Program-made: the position numbers and the translations under genes
NCBI GenBank assembly: GCA_963920765.1
Contig: OY987244.1
Span: forward strand, 20,378,358 to 20,442,357
Source of the DNA: Ulota crispa
Lineage: Eukaryota > Streptophyta > Bryopsida > Orthotrichales > Orthotrichaceae
Direction of reading: 5' to 3'
DNA: 64,000 nucleotides
Notes under the pieces: model-generated
The model's database searches: none
What the model was told of the DNA's origin: nothing
The model's input: the letters and a program-made list of their open reading frames with translations, nothing else
Shown here: positions 45,615 to 57,710 of the stretch, piece by piece
Numbering within the stretch: position 1 is the first letter of the stretch
Layout: each line of letters opens with the position of its first letter

Positions 45615-46356
45615 TAAATGTATATTATAAAGCTCATCCCCTTTTACTACAGTATTACCAACTCCCTTGTCTCATTTGTTCATAATTCATAGATTTGATT
45701 GGAGTTGAATAGATTTAGTGAACCTTTTAATCCAATAACTTTAACTCATCTACTCATTTGGTTTATTTATACAATTTATTGGGGTTGGGTAGACTTAATT
45801 AAATTTTAACCCTTGTTACTAAGTTCTATGTATAGATTTGATTAGATTTATCAACCAAATGTATAAGTGATTAAAATTTAGACCCGTCTAAATGTTTCAT
45901 AGTCCCTTTTTGGATGGTGGACAAAGTGCTTGCTTGAATATTCAAATAGTGACTTGTCTTACTGAATCAACAAGTTGAAATTGAAGTAAATGATAGTTTT
46001 GTTCATATCTTTTAGAGAAAGTATGTAAAAATATCCCTGAAAAAAATGCTAGAATTTAGAAATGGAATATGACACTACAAGGTTAAGAGAGGTTACACTT
46101 ACTCCTAAAGATCGTTTGTACAACAAACTCAAACAATGAGGGTCTTGCAAGCTAGACTTGCAGCGTGCAAGGTTGAACATCTTGAGCACACTAGCTCCAT
46201 AATAATGATCATTTTTTGTAAAAAAAAGTAAATATTATAATTCAAGTGGAAGGGTCACTTTGTCTAACTCTTGTACTCAAAGATAATTATAATGACCAAC
46301 ATTTTTGTACTCAAGCTTGTTGGAGAAAAAGTTGAACTATTATATGAAATTAAATG
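45615..46356. other. AT-rich DNA without a recognisable gene
   Basis: Nothing supported between the short inverted-repeat element and the left limit of the acidic-protein repeat. Confidence 0.45.
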
Positions 46357-46724
46357 GTTGCCATTACGCACACCATTGGCAAACCTAACAAATTACTTGT
46401 CTCTTTTTAAATCAAGTGAATGCTCAAACAACAACACTACATGCCGGTTGTTTTAATGGCAAGGTTCATGAATGTTAACTTTTTGTATTTGTTTTCTCAT
46501 TTACCAATCTAAAATAAAAGGTTATTTATTTTTTTACTTTTCATCCACCAATGTCAACCATTACATTCATCAAGCATTTTTCTTTTACTTTTAGTCCACC
46601 AATACAAATCACAAAGATCAATGGATGAATATTTTACCTTTTACTTTTCACCTTCCAGGTCAAAAAACAATACTTTGGGATGAAAAAGAAATGACATTTT
46701 ACTTTTCCCTCCCTAAATCTATTT

Positions 46725-46735
46725 TCTATATAAAC
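46725..46735 (+). promoter_or_regulatory. TATA box of the acidic-protein gene, copy 2
   Basis: TCTATATAAAC, conserved with copy 1 (6424-6435), about 140 bp upstream of the ATG at 46871. Confidence 0.55.
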
Positions 46736-46870
46736 TATCAACCATTCCTTTTACTATTCACTTCTCATGTCCCATGTTTCTTTGAAATTACTACATCTCT
46801 TGTGTTTACATCTCTTGTGTTTTACTTAGAGTTGTTTAAGAGCTTTTGTGTATTCACGCAATTATTTACC

Positions 46871-47992
46871 ATGGGGATGCCACCAAAGAAGAGAGCTATT
46901 GAAGATAAGGAGACAAGTAAGGAAAAGATGAAGAGAAAGAAAGGTAATACAAATGTGAGGATACTCAAATGGTCAGAAAGTGCAACAAGTGACCATATTA
47001 AGTCATTGCCAAAAGAATGTCCGGATTTCAATTCCGGACTGCACACTTTTTGGATGTTTGTCAATAAAAGTGTATCTCAACCTGGCTATAAATGCTTAAA
47101 CAAGGATTGCCCTAGAGAAGCCTACACTATTGGGGGCAAGACCTTTCCTATAAAGAAGAAAGTTAGTGATACCCAATTAACTAGAATTTCCCGCCCTTGC
47201 AAAACCAAAGGAAAAAATGCTAGGAACACTACAAGCAAAGATTGGCAAAGCACAAGCTTTTACTCATTGGCTAACAAAGTCCAAGTTACCACAATAATTG
47301 AAACTGAAGCAAGTAATCTTGAAGAACAAGAAGCATTTGACATTCTAGAAGTCTTTGATTTTGGGGAGAGTGATACTCAAGATAGTACAGATGACGAAAC
47401 AAGTACGGATGATGAAACAAGCACGGATGACGAAACAAGCACAGATGACAAAACAAGCACGGATGACGAAACAAGTATGGACGATGAAAGTGGTTTGGAT
47501 GATGAACATGATGATGAAGACAATCCAAACGATGAAAGCAGTTTGAATGAAGACGAACGTTTGGAACATAGAAATGGTGCTGGTGACGAGGCCACCAAAG
47601 GCATATTGTATATGGATGAGAAATGCCATTTGGATGACAGTTTGGAAGCGGGCATCGACAAAAATGCTGATGTGGATATTGAGGGCATTTTTGATGAGGA
47701 TGTTGAAGAGAGGTTTTACAACAGTGACGATACGAATATGGAAGGCAACTTGGATGATAAAGGCAAATTGAATGAAAATGGGCTCAAAGTGAGGAGGATG
47801 ACAAATGAAGAAAAAGAGGCTGCAGATGCAATTTGTGAAGATTATTGTTATTTAGATGAATTTGTTGATGAAGAGGGTGTAGAAGTAGAACATTTTGTTT
47901 TTGTTGAGTATATGGATGAGTCTATGGATGAAGATGAAGGAACAAGTATTGAGAGAGATTCAAAATCTTATCAAAGTTTCCTGCTAATTTAA
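46871..47992 (+). CDS. Transposon-associated acidic nuclear-type protein, copy 2 (373 aa, unknown function)
   Basis: Identical in residue sequence to the product of 6570-7691 from the ACCATGG start onward; the only protein differences in the long frame are in the presumed leader before the start. It has the same lysine-rich N-terminus, cysteines at about 50, 75, 80 and 110, five STDDET-type repeats, and a long acidic C-terminal half ending DSKSYQSFLLI. The unbroken frame in both copies, plus a conserved TATA box, suggests the gene is or was recently functional. Function unknown; the acidic tail suggests a chromatin or DNA-mimic type of role only by analogy. Confidence 0.6.
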   Translation: MGMPPKKRAIEDKETSKEKMKRKKGNTNVRILKWSESATSDHIKSLPKECPDFNSGLHTFWMFVNKSVSQPGYKCLNKDCPREAYTIGGKTFPIKKKVSDTQLTRISRPCKTKGKNARNTTSKDWQSTSFYSLANKVQVTTIIETEASNLEEQEAFDILEVFDFGESDTQDSTDDETSTDDETSTDDETSTDDKTSTDDETSMDDESGLDDEHDDEDNPNDESSLNEDERLEHRNGAGDEATKGILYMDEKCHLDDSLEAGIDKNADVDIEGIFDEDVEERFYNSDDTNMEGNLDDKGKLNENGLKVRRMTNEEKEAADAICEDYCYLDEFVDEEGVEVEHFVFVEYMDESMDEDEGTSIERDSKSYQSFLLI

Positions 47993-48233
47993 TGACAAAG
48001 TTTTGTTATTTATGCATATTCAAGACATTTACATCATGTCCATTTAAGGATAGATCATGAAAATTCAAATATTTACAAGTTACTAAGATGAATTTTTGGC
48101 ACGCAAAAATAGGGAGTGAGCTCTTGTATATATGTGTGTATATATGTATATTATTTTATTTTTGAATCCATTTTATTGATGTGAATACAATTATTGCAAG
48201 AAATTATTTTGTTGCATTTTGTTTGAAGTTTAA

Positions 48234-48873
48234 CCCCTACATGCCCATGGCCTTGCTGAACTTCTTGGCATTTTCAGAAAAGTGAAGAATCAACCAACCT
48301 TTTCATAAATCTCATCAAGTTTTTTTAAACTATAACCGTACAAATTTAAACTTGTCATGTTAGAAATTACATGGAAAAAGAAAACACAACAATATCATTT
48401 ATAGTTTGAAAGATTATAATGTTTGAACATGAGGGTGTAAAAACTATAAAAGTGACTTGAAGTCTTCTAATCCTCATTTCAAATGTCAAATCTAAAAACT
48501 AAGTCATCAAAAAAATATGAGGTTTAAGGTCATTACATGTTCAAACTCAACCAATTTATGACTTTCAAAATCTACTCATGTATTAGTTTTAATTGGATTT
48601 CTAATTCGGATTTTTCTCCAAGCTCTAGTGTATTTAAGGCTTCAAGATCTTCCAACACTAGAAAACTCAAGATTGCAATGGACACCTTTGTACAAAATTT
48701 TGAATAGAAAAATCATGAACTTTCGTTTTTAAAATCAGATTTTTGATATTGATAGTAGACTTCAAAACAAACTTGTATTCAAAAGAAAATACCAAAAATA
48801 GTGATTTGATAAGATTTAATTTGTGTTCAAAGTTTTGCAAACACCCAAATTGGGTGCCTTAGGCATGTAGGGG
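48234..48873. mobile_element. TTAA-flanked piggyBac-like element (640 bp) with a proven empty site
   Basis: Inserted in copy 2 only. Ends read CCCCTACATGCCCATGGCC and CCCCTACATGCCTAAGGCACC inward, with TTAA at 48230-48233 and 48874-48877. Copy 1 has GAAGTTTAAACAAG with one TTAA at 7929-7932, so the insertion duplicated exactly TTAA and added 640 bp. This is the best evidence in the window for TTAA-targeted transposition by the CCCCTA family. No transposase coding is seen. Confidence 0.8.
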
Positions 48874-49327
48874 TTAAACAAGATTTTTGAGTTGATGTAC
48901 TACATGTTCTTTGAATTGTTACCTTTTCATTGAGTTTTTTTATTAGCTTTATAGTATTTTTTGGTTAGATGTAGCCTTCAATCTTCATTGATCTAGTTGA
49001 AATCATCTATGGTCTCTATGTACTTGTCTTGGTACTTGTTTTCAAGTGTTCTTGTTTTACCTTAGCAATTTGAGGTTTCAACCAATGCATTCTTGTTGTA
49101 TATGTGTGATGGATTACATATTTCCTTTTGTTAAAAAATAGTTTTATTCCTTGTTTACAATTGTTTTGAAACTATTTTGAGGGATGAAAAAGTGGTTCAT
49201 GTATTTCTTCCAAAGTGTTGGGTCACAATAAGCTACAAGGAAATGAGATGTTGCTTGGTGACACAAATATCTAGTCTCCAGTTTTGACACTTGGGATTTG
49301 AACTTCATGATTATTGTGTAATCTGGA

Positions 49328-49516
49328 TTGGGCCCCTCCCTACCAGGAGGGAAATTGGGGCGACGCACGCAGGTCAAGGCAGCAAGCTACCGAATAGACC
49401 CGCACCCACAGAAAAATTAGATTAATATCATGAGGCTCGATGAGCTTCGTATCAGATATTAAACTGATAAGAACAGATACTACACTTGATCTTAGCCAAA
49501 AGGCCGAGGAAAGTAT
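49328..49516 (-). ncRNA. U2: U2 spliceosomal snRNA
   Basis: On the minus strand the gene starts ATACTTTCCTCGGCC at 49516 and contains the invariant GGCTAAGATCAAGTGTAGTA with the branch-site-pairing GTAGTA, then TCTTATCAGTTTAATATCTG (stem IIa). An Sm-type AATTTTTCTG follows. Stem III can form between GCGGGTC and GACCTGC, and stem IV between CCCTCC and GGAGGG. Length is about 189 nt, as expected. I could not find a canonical upstream sequence element or TATA box at the usual distances to the right (49517-49620), so either the promoter is divergent or this is a well-preserved pseudogene. Its 3' end abuts the limit of the acidic-protein repeat. Confidence 0.85.
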
Positions 49517-50209
49517 TCTACAGGGGCCCAAACCTGCCATTCTTGTACCCCTCCAGCCCTCTCTCTACGCCTACAAAGAATATGGCACAATTAATCCACT
49601 GTTACAAGCTCTACAAGGCTCAGAATTTTTCTCCTCCACCAACCAATATATGGGACAAGCTCCTTGCCGAAGAGATGGTGCATCCAAAGGAAGAATAGCA
49701 TCGGCTTCGTCAGTTGGACTAGTCGAAAAAATGGTGTCAACTTCAAAGACATAGTAATTAACCATGATCAAAATCAAGTACTGTTGAATGTCTCGTTATT
49801 GCAAGCATGTTTGGGCTAGCAATTGGTAACGAACATCTGTATTGAATAATTACTCTATCAATGTTCTCAGGACGAAACTACCGAGAGGAATAATTCTCCT
49901 ATAACTCACTCTTCAGGCCTTTATCCGTATGCCACTTTGTCTAGCAAAGACGAATCTCTAACAATAAATTCATGTCCTGGGAAGTTCAAACGGACTTTAC
50001 CTTGCACTCTTGTGAAAAAAGATGAAGATGCAAGCATCCTTGCTTCAAGGACCTGCTATGAGCACAACTTTGCCAATGGTAGTCAGTTGGATTGCGCATG
50101 GAAGAGTAGCTCGAATTTGAGATTCTCTCTGCCCGAGGAACCAACCATCTTGGAAGGACTCCTCCTTCGAGAAGTTCTTCCAGATGCAAAAAATCAAGTA
50201 CTTGGGCTG
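49517..50209. other. Spacer between U2 and the BOR 3' end, with a doubtful plus-strand frame
   Basis: A plus-strand open frame follows an acceptor-like TGTTCTCAG at about 49870 and runs to 50284 (DETTERNNSP... to MPMGSLKL). It has a protein-like residue composition but no recognised domain, and it overlaps the proposed last BOR exon antisense. It could be a real exon of an unknown gene or chance; the region also fits the BOR 3' untranslated region. Confidence 0.3.
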
Positions 50210-53200
50210 TCACAACTGATTTTCGGGTGCAGATTTGGAGGTTCCTGCAATCAAGCAATGCCAATGGGGTCACTTAAATTGTAAGAAGTACACACATTTT
50301 TCTTGCACAAAGAAACACCGACTGCTCGAACAAAACGGAAGTTTCATAAAACGAATTTACTCAATCTGTAAGAAATGTCTACCATGGAATAGCTAACATA
50401 AAAGGAAGAGCCTCTTTGTGAGTGAATCCATGCTTATCACCAAGTGGTGAGAGGTTTCATTTCCGTAACAAGTCTCTACTGTCACGTTATTGGATACAAC
50501 CTCAATAGTTAAATCTAGTTCAGTTATGCTCAATCAAGGCAAAGAATAACATAACACTAAGGAATGATATCATTCTGAGATACGATAACCATGCTCTTTG
50601 TATCCAACGCTTGGTTACCATTTTTACAGAAATGGTTCTATTGCTCTGAACATGCGTGGAAACTAACATGTATATGTTGACTAATATATATTGTGCTTGC
50701 AGAAATTATACTGTAGTACATGGGCAGTTTTGGATTCAAAAAAGAGTTCAACTTCATAGTTTCTGCATATTTTTGAATTGCACAATTTAAAAGTTGAAAG
50801 TATATAATCATTGGATAGTGACAAGCCCAATGTGCTAACGTATAACGATAGATACCTGGGCGATCATAGTGCAGAGGAGATTTATGTTGGTGTTTCATTT
50901 CCCCACGAGCTACAGTTGCGAGGTGGTGCAATGACTCGTCATCAGATGTTTCCGCATTCACAGAAAGGTCGTTACCTTCAGCTTCCTGCAAACAACCGAT
51001 TCCAAATCTTAAGAGAGATCTCTACGAAATTGAGTGCATATCACAGGATCTGCAGTTCGTGACACTTTTATACTTCTTTTGTTGCAGGAAAAGACTCCAT
51101 AGTGGAACATGTGTACAAGTCACAAAGTAAGGTAAGGGATACTACAACCGCTGGGGACCTGATCCCGTCTCTTATACTGAATCCTACTGTCAATAAAAAA
51201 CTTATGTAATCATACACTTGGTTGGCATTCGGTTAGCAAGGCGTGTGGAAGCATGATTTATCCAAATGTCTAGGGTCGTTAATATTTGAACGAAATGCAA
51301 ATGACTACTGTCCCTTCAACTGTAAGTTGCAACCTCCCACTTTGAAAGTGCATTAAAATTCATGCATGGTGACAAAAATTCTATCTCAACAAAATTTTGG
51401 CACTTGTATCCAAGTGATCTCTGCACGCTCTGTAAATCGCCTGCCTAAAATGTAAAAAGTGGCGTACATAGTATGCTCTACCATAGTTGAGACAGAGTTT
51501 TGAAAATCCTAATAATATGGCCGACAACAATAGGTGAGAATGATACCTTCACGGCCACGGTTGGAGGAAGTGGTGCCACCTCTTCGTATTCCGCGGAGTC
51601 GAGCTCTTGCAGGTATTTTTTCTTGAAAAAGCGAGGTAGAAGAAATTGGCGTACAGGGATCAGAAGCATAATCAGGACTGGAAAGAGAACTCCACCAATT
51701 GGAATCCATGTGATGCCGTAGCAGCTAACCAAGTACACCAGTTGAAAAATCGTGAAGGTAGCTGTCACCTTGAAAGGCACCGTATGCATAAACATTGGAT
51801 GGCTACTTCTCAAAGCACTGAAAAATCCACCAGCATGGTAATTAGCTCCATAATGCTAAGTTGACCGGTCAACGCAGATGTGTCAAGTTTTCTTTTATTT
51901 GGTTGAGAAGAAGGTTATAATCGACAACACTGAGTTCAATGAGAGCCCTTTTATGAACCATAACATTCTTGGACATTCTTGACTCGAGAACACTACACAG
52001 CATTAGGTCTTATGTTCAGAAGACGAGCCACAGTAAATTACTAAATTACTAATTTATTTGCAAAGAGGTTACAATGACAAACAACTGAACCAAACAATGC
52101 GATTACTGCGAGCTACACCAGAATTTACAATAAGTTTTATATCTAGGTGTAGTCGTTCCTCTGCATGTTCTATAGTATATCAAGGACTACATAAATATGG
52201 CCTCGTAAACTAGCTCATTTTGTATCAAATAGAAAATGATACCTCTACCTCAAACGTATAGCTAACAGTTAAAAAGACCTATTAGATTTAGTTTGGCCCA
52301 CAGTTGTTTGCATATTTTGGAATAGCTGGCACATCAAAAATATCACTCTATTGTCAGTTACTTACTTGTATCGTCGGGCCGAAGAGGCGAAAAGCAGGCA
52401 AATTCTTTCCCAAAACTGGTTGCCTGGCAAGCTCTCAACAGCCATGAAAGCAAAGTAGCCCCACAATACTGAGGACGGGATCCTTCTCAAGGCAGGCATG
52501 GCACCAATAGATGCTCCAACTAATAGAGATTGCAGTAAGTTGCTCAGCCGCTGCTCTTTTACTTCAACTGGAAGAAGACGATCAATGTCCTTTTCGGGAT
52601 CAAAGTTCACTTTATCCATAGGGCTCCCTAAATCGCCCAGAGGAGTGTTGTGAAAATGAAGGTCTTTCGTAGCCTGCAATACCAGACAAGGATCGTGAAT
52701 CAAAAGGTTTCATTACCTTCAAAAATAACAAAATGAAGTTTGGAAATTTCCAAACACCTACCCGCGGAGCACATGGAGATGGAAGCGGTGTCTCAGTTTG
52801 CCAATATGAATCTTGCAAATCATCCTGGAGCTTCATTGCAGTAGGATGTTGTTCCAGGCTGCTTCTTGCTCGCTTCATCAACTTGTTGCGGACAAGCTGC
52901 CAAAAGATTTGCAGATAATTTCAATAAAATACCGTCTGAAAAATTTGAGTACTGATTGAAAATACCACAGCAGTTCAACGCTCTGGCACTCATGGTTCAC
53001 AACAATAATTTGGATAAAGCTCTATAGGAATTGAATCATTTGAAAGCTCACCTCTTTCTTTAAAGAAGCAAGTGCGCGAGTATGCATAGGTGATTGAGGA
53101 AGGACTCCATGAGAAGGTGGTAGACCGAGAAGTCCACATAGAAGAACCTACAAGAACAGAAGACAATAAAAACTCCATCAATTACTCAAATCCAAGTTGA

Positions 53201-56200
53201 AATTATGTGTTGAAAAACTTCAGTCTGCTGCAAAGATCCTAAATAATATAGCACAATATCCACATATGATTCAAAACAAAGATTGGTACTCTGTATTTTG
53301 CAACCAAAAGCATAACACACTCAAAAAAAAATTCACATAACTCACCATAAATCCAAGGAGTAATAGGTCGAAATGGTAGGCAAACGGTTTTCGTAGATTA
53401 AACTCTGGTTGTTGAGCCAATTGTGCAGATACAGAATGGTCAAAGTAGTAAAGAATAACGATCATTAAGGCTGGAACAATCGCGGCTACCACATAAACTG
53501 CTGGGATGTCGTTCATGTCCTGAAATACAAATTAGATACAGGTCACTGCCACTACATCATGATATTCTACGCACCCAATGCATAGATTTTGTAAGGGCAG
53601 TCGACGAAAGAGAAAGACACAAGTACGAAGGGTAACAAAGAAGAATAGTAATAGATCAAGCAATTTATCAAGTGAACAAATATGGTAAAACACAAAATCA
53701 ACATAAATCGTACTTACCCTAATTACATCCCAATGCTTTGTGGCTAAAGGTGACCATGGGTTCGGGCTAGTCAGGCGCCTTGGTATACCTTCTGGAACAG
53801 ACCCTGTTGGTGCATAGGAGACAGCACTCCATACAATTACCAGTATAGGAACGCCATAGTTTGCAATAAAGCCCCTAATAAAACCTGGAGGAAATGGCAT
53901 GCAATCAATCGTGTCGACTCAGCTGCGAGTCTATAAATGTCCATCTCAAAACTGATTCTATCAACAACTATCGATTAAGAAAACCTGTCCGACAAACATA
54001 CATTGTTGCATGACAAGCGAACTGACATAACCTCATTACTGAAATTAATTGTCAATCAAATTTACCTGGACCATATCTCCAGGACCTTGCATTCCTGCTC
54101 TTTACGGCCGTCCAGAGTAGCCCAAAGGTAAGAATCAACCCAAACATGCCGTTTCCAAAGCGCCAAGAAAACTGAAACTGCTCCTCAGTAGGATTTTCGG
54201 ACTTTGGGATACGGAATTCGTTAACTGCTCCCTGAGTCAAAAATAATAATAAGCTCGCTTCAAAAACAAAGCAGTACACCTAATATAAATAATGATGCTT
54301 CTTATGTCATAAGCTTAATAACGAATGCTCCTGCGAAAAGCGCTCGTCAATGAAAATGAATCACTTCAAATAATGTAAGAGCAATTCCTGCATGAGGTAC
54401 AACCTGCATCATTCAAAGTGATCCTGTTCGTTGAAATAGCAGATGTCGGGGTGCCAAAAATGTGATACTCAAGTGCTTAAAACTCTGACAACTAGTAGTT
54501 TGAACTGCCTAAACCTTTGAGAATTAGAACTTTCAGATGCTGAGACGCATCTGAGACGGGTTTGAATTGGTTGACAGATATCTTGAATTCTAAAATATAG
54601 GACGAGTAAGGATATGAGGTTTAGCTGGGCTTCAGTTTTCAGTCAGGACACGAAAAACTGCCCCAACACCACAGAACTTAGCCTTTACTTTGCCCACCAA
54701 TTTCATGAATCCCGCCATTTAACAAATATGAGGTTATTGTGTCACCAATTTCAAACATCCTCTGGAAGAGGGCCACTAGAAACTAAAGAAGAAGCAACTA
54801 AGATGAATATCTTGACTTGTTCAGAGGTACAAACCTTCACGGCCTGCTGAACAAATAGCAAGGCAATAAGCAGTCCAAAAAGTTCGCCAGCCACCCTCGT
54901 AAATCTGTTGATGAAAGAGCAAGCTCCAAGGATAGCAAGAGTCACTAACATCAATGCTGACCAAACACAAACCCTGGAGACAAATAAGAAATGGAATCAA
55001 CAATATGAATACAAATGGATGTTGTTTCAGAATAAGTGTTATAGCTTCAGGAAAGAGTTCATAGGTAGAAATAAATTCTCTTAATTCATTTGAGAAAGAA
55101 TGCGAAAGCAGAAACCCAACAGCTTGACAATTACAACAAATTGATACATCCATAAGCTGAATATTTGCAAGGCAACAAAATCCTCAAGAAATGATGGACA
55201 TATTGAGTACCCATGCTTCAATCAATTAGGGGCAAATGAGAAAATAGAATTTGTAATGAGAAAAGAAATACATACCAGGCCGCCCATCCTAGAAATAATC
55301 GAAATCCCAACTCAGGCCTATTCTTTGCAAAATTGTACATAAATGTATATACCAAAGAGGTTGGCTCCGATACCCCAACTATAAGAAGTGGTTGACCTCC
55401 AATAATGGACTGAATTATGCCACAAATAGCTGTTGATGTCAAGGTTTGTACTGCCATGATAATTCCATCTAAAATTCCGAGGGAAGATTCTCAGTATAGT
55501 GAAAGAAGCATTAACCCAAGCTACTTGACAAAATATTCAAATTATCCAAGCAAAAAGCTTCTTGTATCAATAAGTGTCTACATCAAGAGAAGGACAATGC
55601 CCTATTCAGCACTTTCTGCATATCAGAATCTTCTTCCAATTTTCATTTCTTCATTTGGTAATGGCATGTCAAGAATTTCCATCACAATTGCAAGAACTCA
55701 AAGTGACAATGCGTGCCAACCAGTCGCTCTATTCTTCAGACACAGAAAGCTAATGGAGTCAATAAAAATGATCCCTCAAACGGTGACATAAAAATTCATG
55801 TAATAAAGTTAGAATTTCCACACCCACCTGTATCCCTGCCAAGCTGCTCTCCAAAAGCGATCACAGGCAGCGCCGATGCAAAAAAGATATATGCTGTTGC
55901 AGCAAGAATCCTGCAATTTTCTAACAAAAAAACCAATCAGTATTTTAGATAGTACAGAATGTAAACTATGCATTCTTATAATAGGTCATAGAAGAGTATT
56001 CACTTGCATACCAAAGCAATAAATTGAGCACAAAAACAAACAACACATCTGATATCGTATCTTCAGAAGGACTTCATCATGAACACATTCCAAATTAAAT
56101 CGAGCACCAATGTCATTACCGACGGCAATATCAATGATTCTCAGACTGCCGAATTGAGCTTGCACACTAAAATATAACGTCTATCCTTGATATTGTTGCA

Positions 56201-56369
56201 TAAAGAAATGATCTCAACAGAATGATTCCCTGAGTAGAACTGATAAATGGCTCATCAATGAACACCTGTATCCTGAGTTGAAGCCACCAGTCCAATCCTC
56301 CTTGTAGCAAGCAAAGCGTCCTCGCAGGTCCTCCCGGACACCCCTGAAAGGCACGACTTTTCGCCCCAT
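50210..56369 (-). CDS. BOR-family boron/anion exchanger (SLC4-like), 13-exon model
   Basis: Plasma-membrane efflux transporter for borate in plants, related to bicarbonate exchangers. Exons in coding order: 56369-56266, 55910-55828, 55468-55276, 54973-54835, 54231-54066, 53884-53718, 53519-53346, 53147-53052, 52896-52762, 52673-52366, 51817-51547, 50985-50856, 50244-50210 (2,001 nt, 666 aa). All are GT-AG with consistent phases. Family signatures: [15 protein letters not shown] near the N-terminus; [104 protein letters not shown]; and [20 protein letters not shown]. The hydrophobic segments fit the multi-pass SLC4 fold. The 35-nt last exon (ending ...APENQL) is the least certain; exon 12 ([14 protein letters not shown]) matches the conserved C-terminal tail of the family. 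Confidence 0.9.
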
Positions 56370-57565
56370 GTTGATCAAGGTTCCTCACAAGCAAAAGAAA
56401 CACACGAATCCTCGAGATTCAAGCCGCCCGTGGAGCAGTAGCGAGGTCCGCCACTGACAGGTCGCTTGCGCCTTTTGGCAAATACGTATTGCCGCTACTA
56501 TTGCTAAGGCCACCCCCGTCATATGTCCAATCAAGGACCTGCTGCACAACCCACGCCCACTCAAGATTAAATCCATGGGCTTTCACAATCCAGCTACCGA
56601 AATGGCGACTTTCACTTATATCGATCCAGCACTATAAATTTTAATTTGTATATATAACACATTCTGCAGCGTACAGTTGCAGATTTCCTGTACGAGCCCT
56701 ACAACTGCAGGCTTCCAGCAAATCACAACTATAATAGTCAATTATCACTTCTCATTCACTCATGGCTTTTAAACACCATTGAAATTTTCACTCACAGCTT
56801 CGAGGACTTTCATCACTATACCTCAGCAGGCAAAGTTTGTTCACTAAAGCCCGCGGCTTGTGAGCTGCCTCTTCAAAAAAATGAGCTGAGCTCGCCAGTC
56901 GTTTCAGTTTCATTCCATTTCTATGTGCAATTTTGGTTACCTGAGACTCTGGTGTTTTCAACTCTGTCTCCAAAAACGCTGTTCTTAAACTGTAAGTGCA
57001 TAAACAAAGATAGAAAGACGTTCAACACGTTTAAATTACTGATAGAGTAGAAATCAGAGAATGGAATAGAACAATTTTATTCCGTTGTCCGTTGGCATTG
57101 GTTCTACTGTCGCGCAATGCATAAAAAACCAGTTTTACGAGACCACAAATGCGTGCTACTGCTACGAGAAAGTCTCCCAACGCACACTATTCTGCCGCAA
57201 TTTAACCAAAACTTACGAAACTCAATTAGTTTGACGACCTACTTCAATTCGTAAGCGCGTCCTCATGAGCTGATGACAACATTTCCCTGTCTTCGTCAAG
57301 AAGCCGCTAGAAGATTTACTTAGCACACTCAAAAAAACGCTCTGACGGCATTTTCCAAACCCCGAGTCCCAGGGGCCAAACAAAATTCTCTAAAACGTCC
57401 GTAAATTTCCTTCGCTTATCTGATTCGACATAGAAGCTGACCACACGTCCTCAGAAGCGCCTTTCACCGCACTCTTCACGGCCACAACTTCAATCCCGAA
57501 AAATTGCCAAATATACAACATATTGCACAAATGCATAAAAAATTTAGTTGCAGATGTCACCTCAC
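56370..57565. other. 5' flank and leader region of BOR
   Basis: Gene-like composition upstream of the BOR start on the minus strand. Probably leader and promoter; open frames here (for example minus 56385-56576) run over the presumed leader and are not called. No TATA box was fixed. Confidence 0.4.
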
Positions 57566-57569
57566 CGGG

Positions 57570-57710
57570 AAGACGAATTCTCCAAACAAAGCTCCGAAAT
57601 CTGGAGCCGAATCCGCAGCGCCTTCGATGCCGGTGAGCTTCTTGCGCTGCTGTGGAACGAGGTGCTCCAGAGTCCAGAGAGATGGCTGCCTGGTAGGTTT
57701 TCAAATCCAT
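57570..57710 (-). CDS. Possible short unrecognised exon or gene upstream of BOR
   Basis: Minus strand: GCTGCCATGG at 57710 is a good start context for MDLKTYQ. In a different frame of the same stretch, a very protein-like segment reads WTLEHLVPQQRKKLTGIEG, then AADSAPDFGALFGEFVFP, and stops at a donor-like CCCGGTGAGG. The two frames do not join without a one-base shift or a small splice, so either the gene is broken, the exon structure is unusual, or one frame is chance. Family not recognised. Confidence 0.3.

Larger units (their letters stand above)
46357..49320 (+). repeat. Copy 2 of the repeat carrying the acidic-protein gene
   Basis: Less rearranged than copy 1. Homology to copy 1 begins at about 46357 (matching 14757 in reverse) and ends at about 49320 (matching 8372), immediately before the 3' end of the U2 snRNA gene. 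It has an intact TTAA (46453-46456) where copy 1 carries the split TTAA-flanked element, and it carries its own 640-bp TTAA insertion. No terminal inverted repeat was found at the homology limits. Confidence 0.75.

Noticed and set aside
48234-48873. Insertion in copy 2 as an intron-like or deletion difference
   Set aside because: Inverted ends and an exact TTAA duplication against the single TTAA in copy 1 show a transposon insertion.
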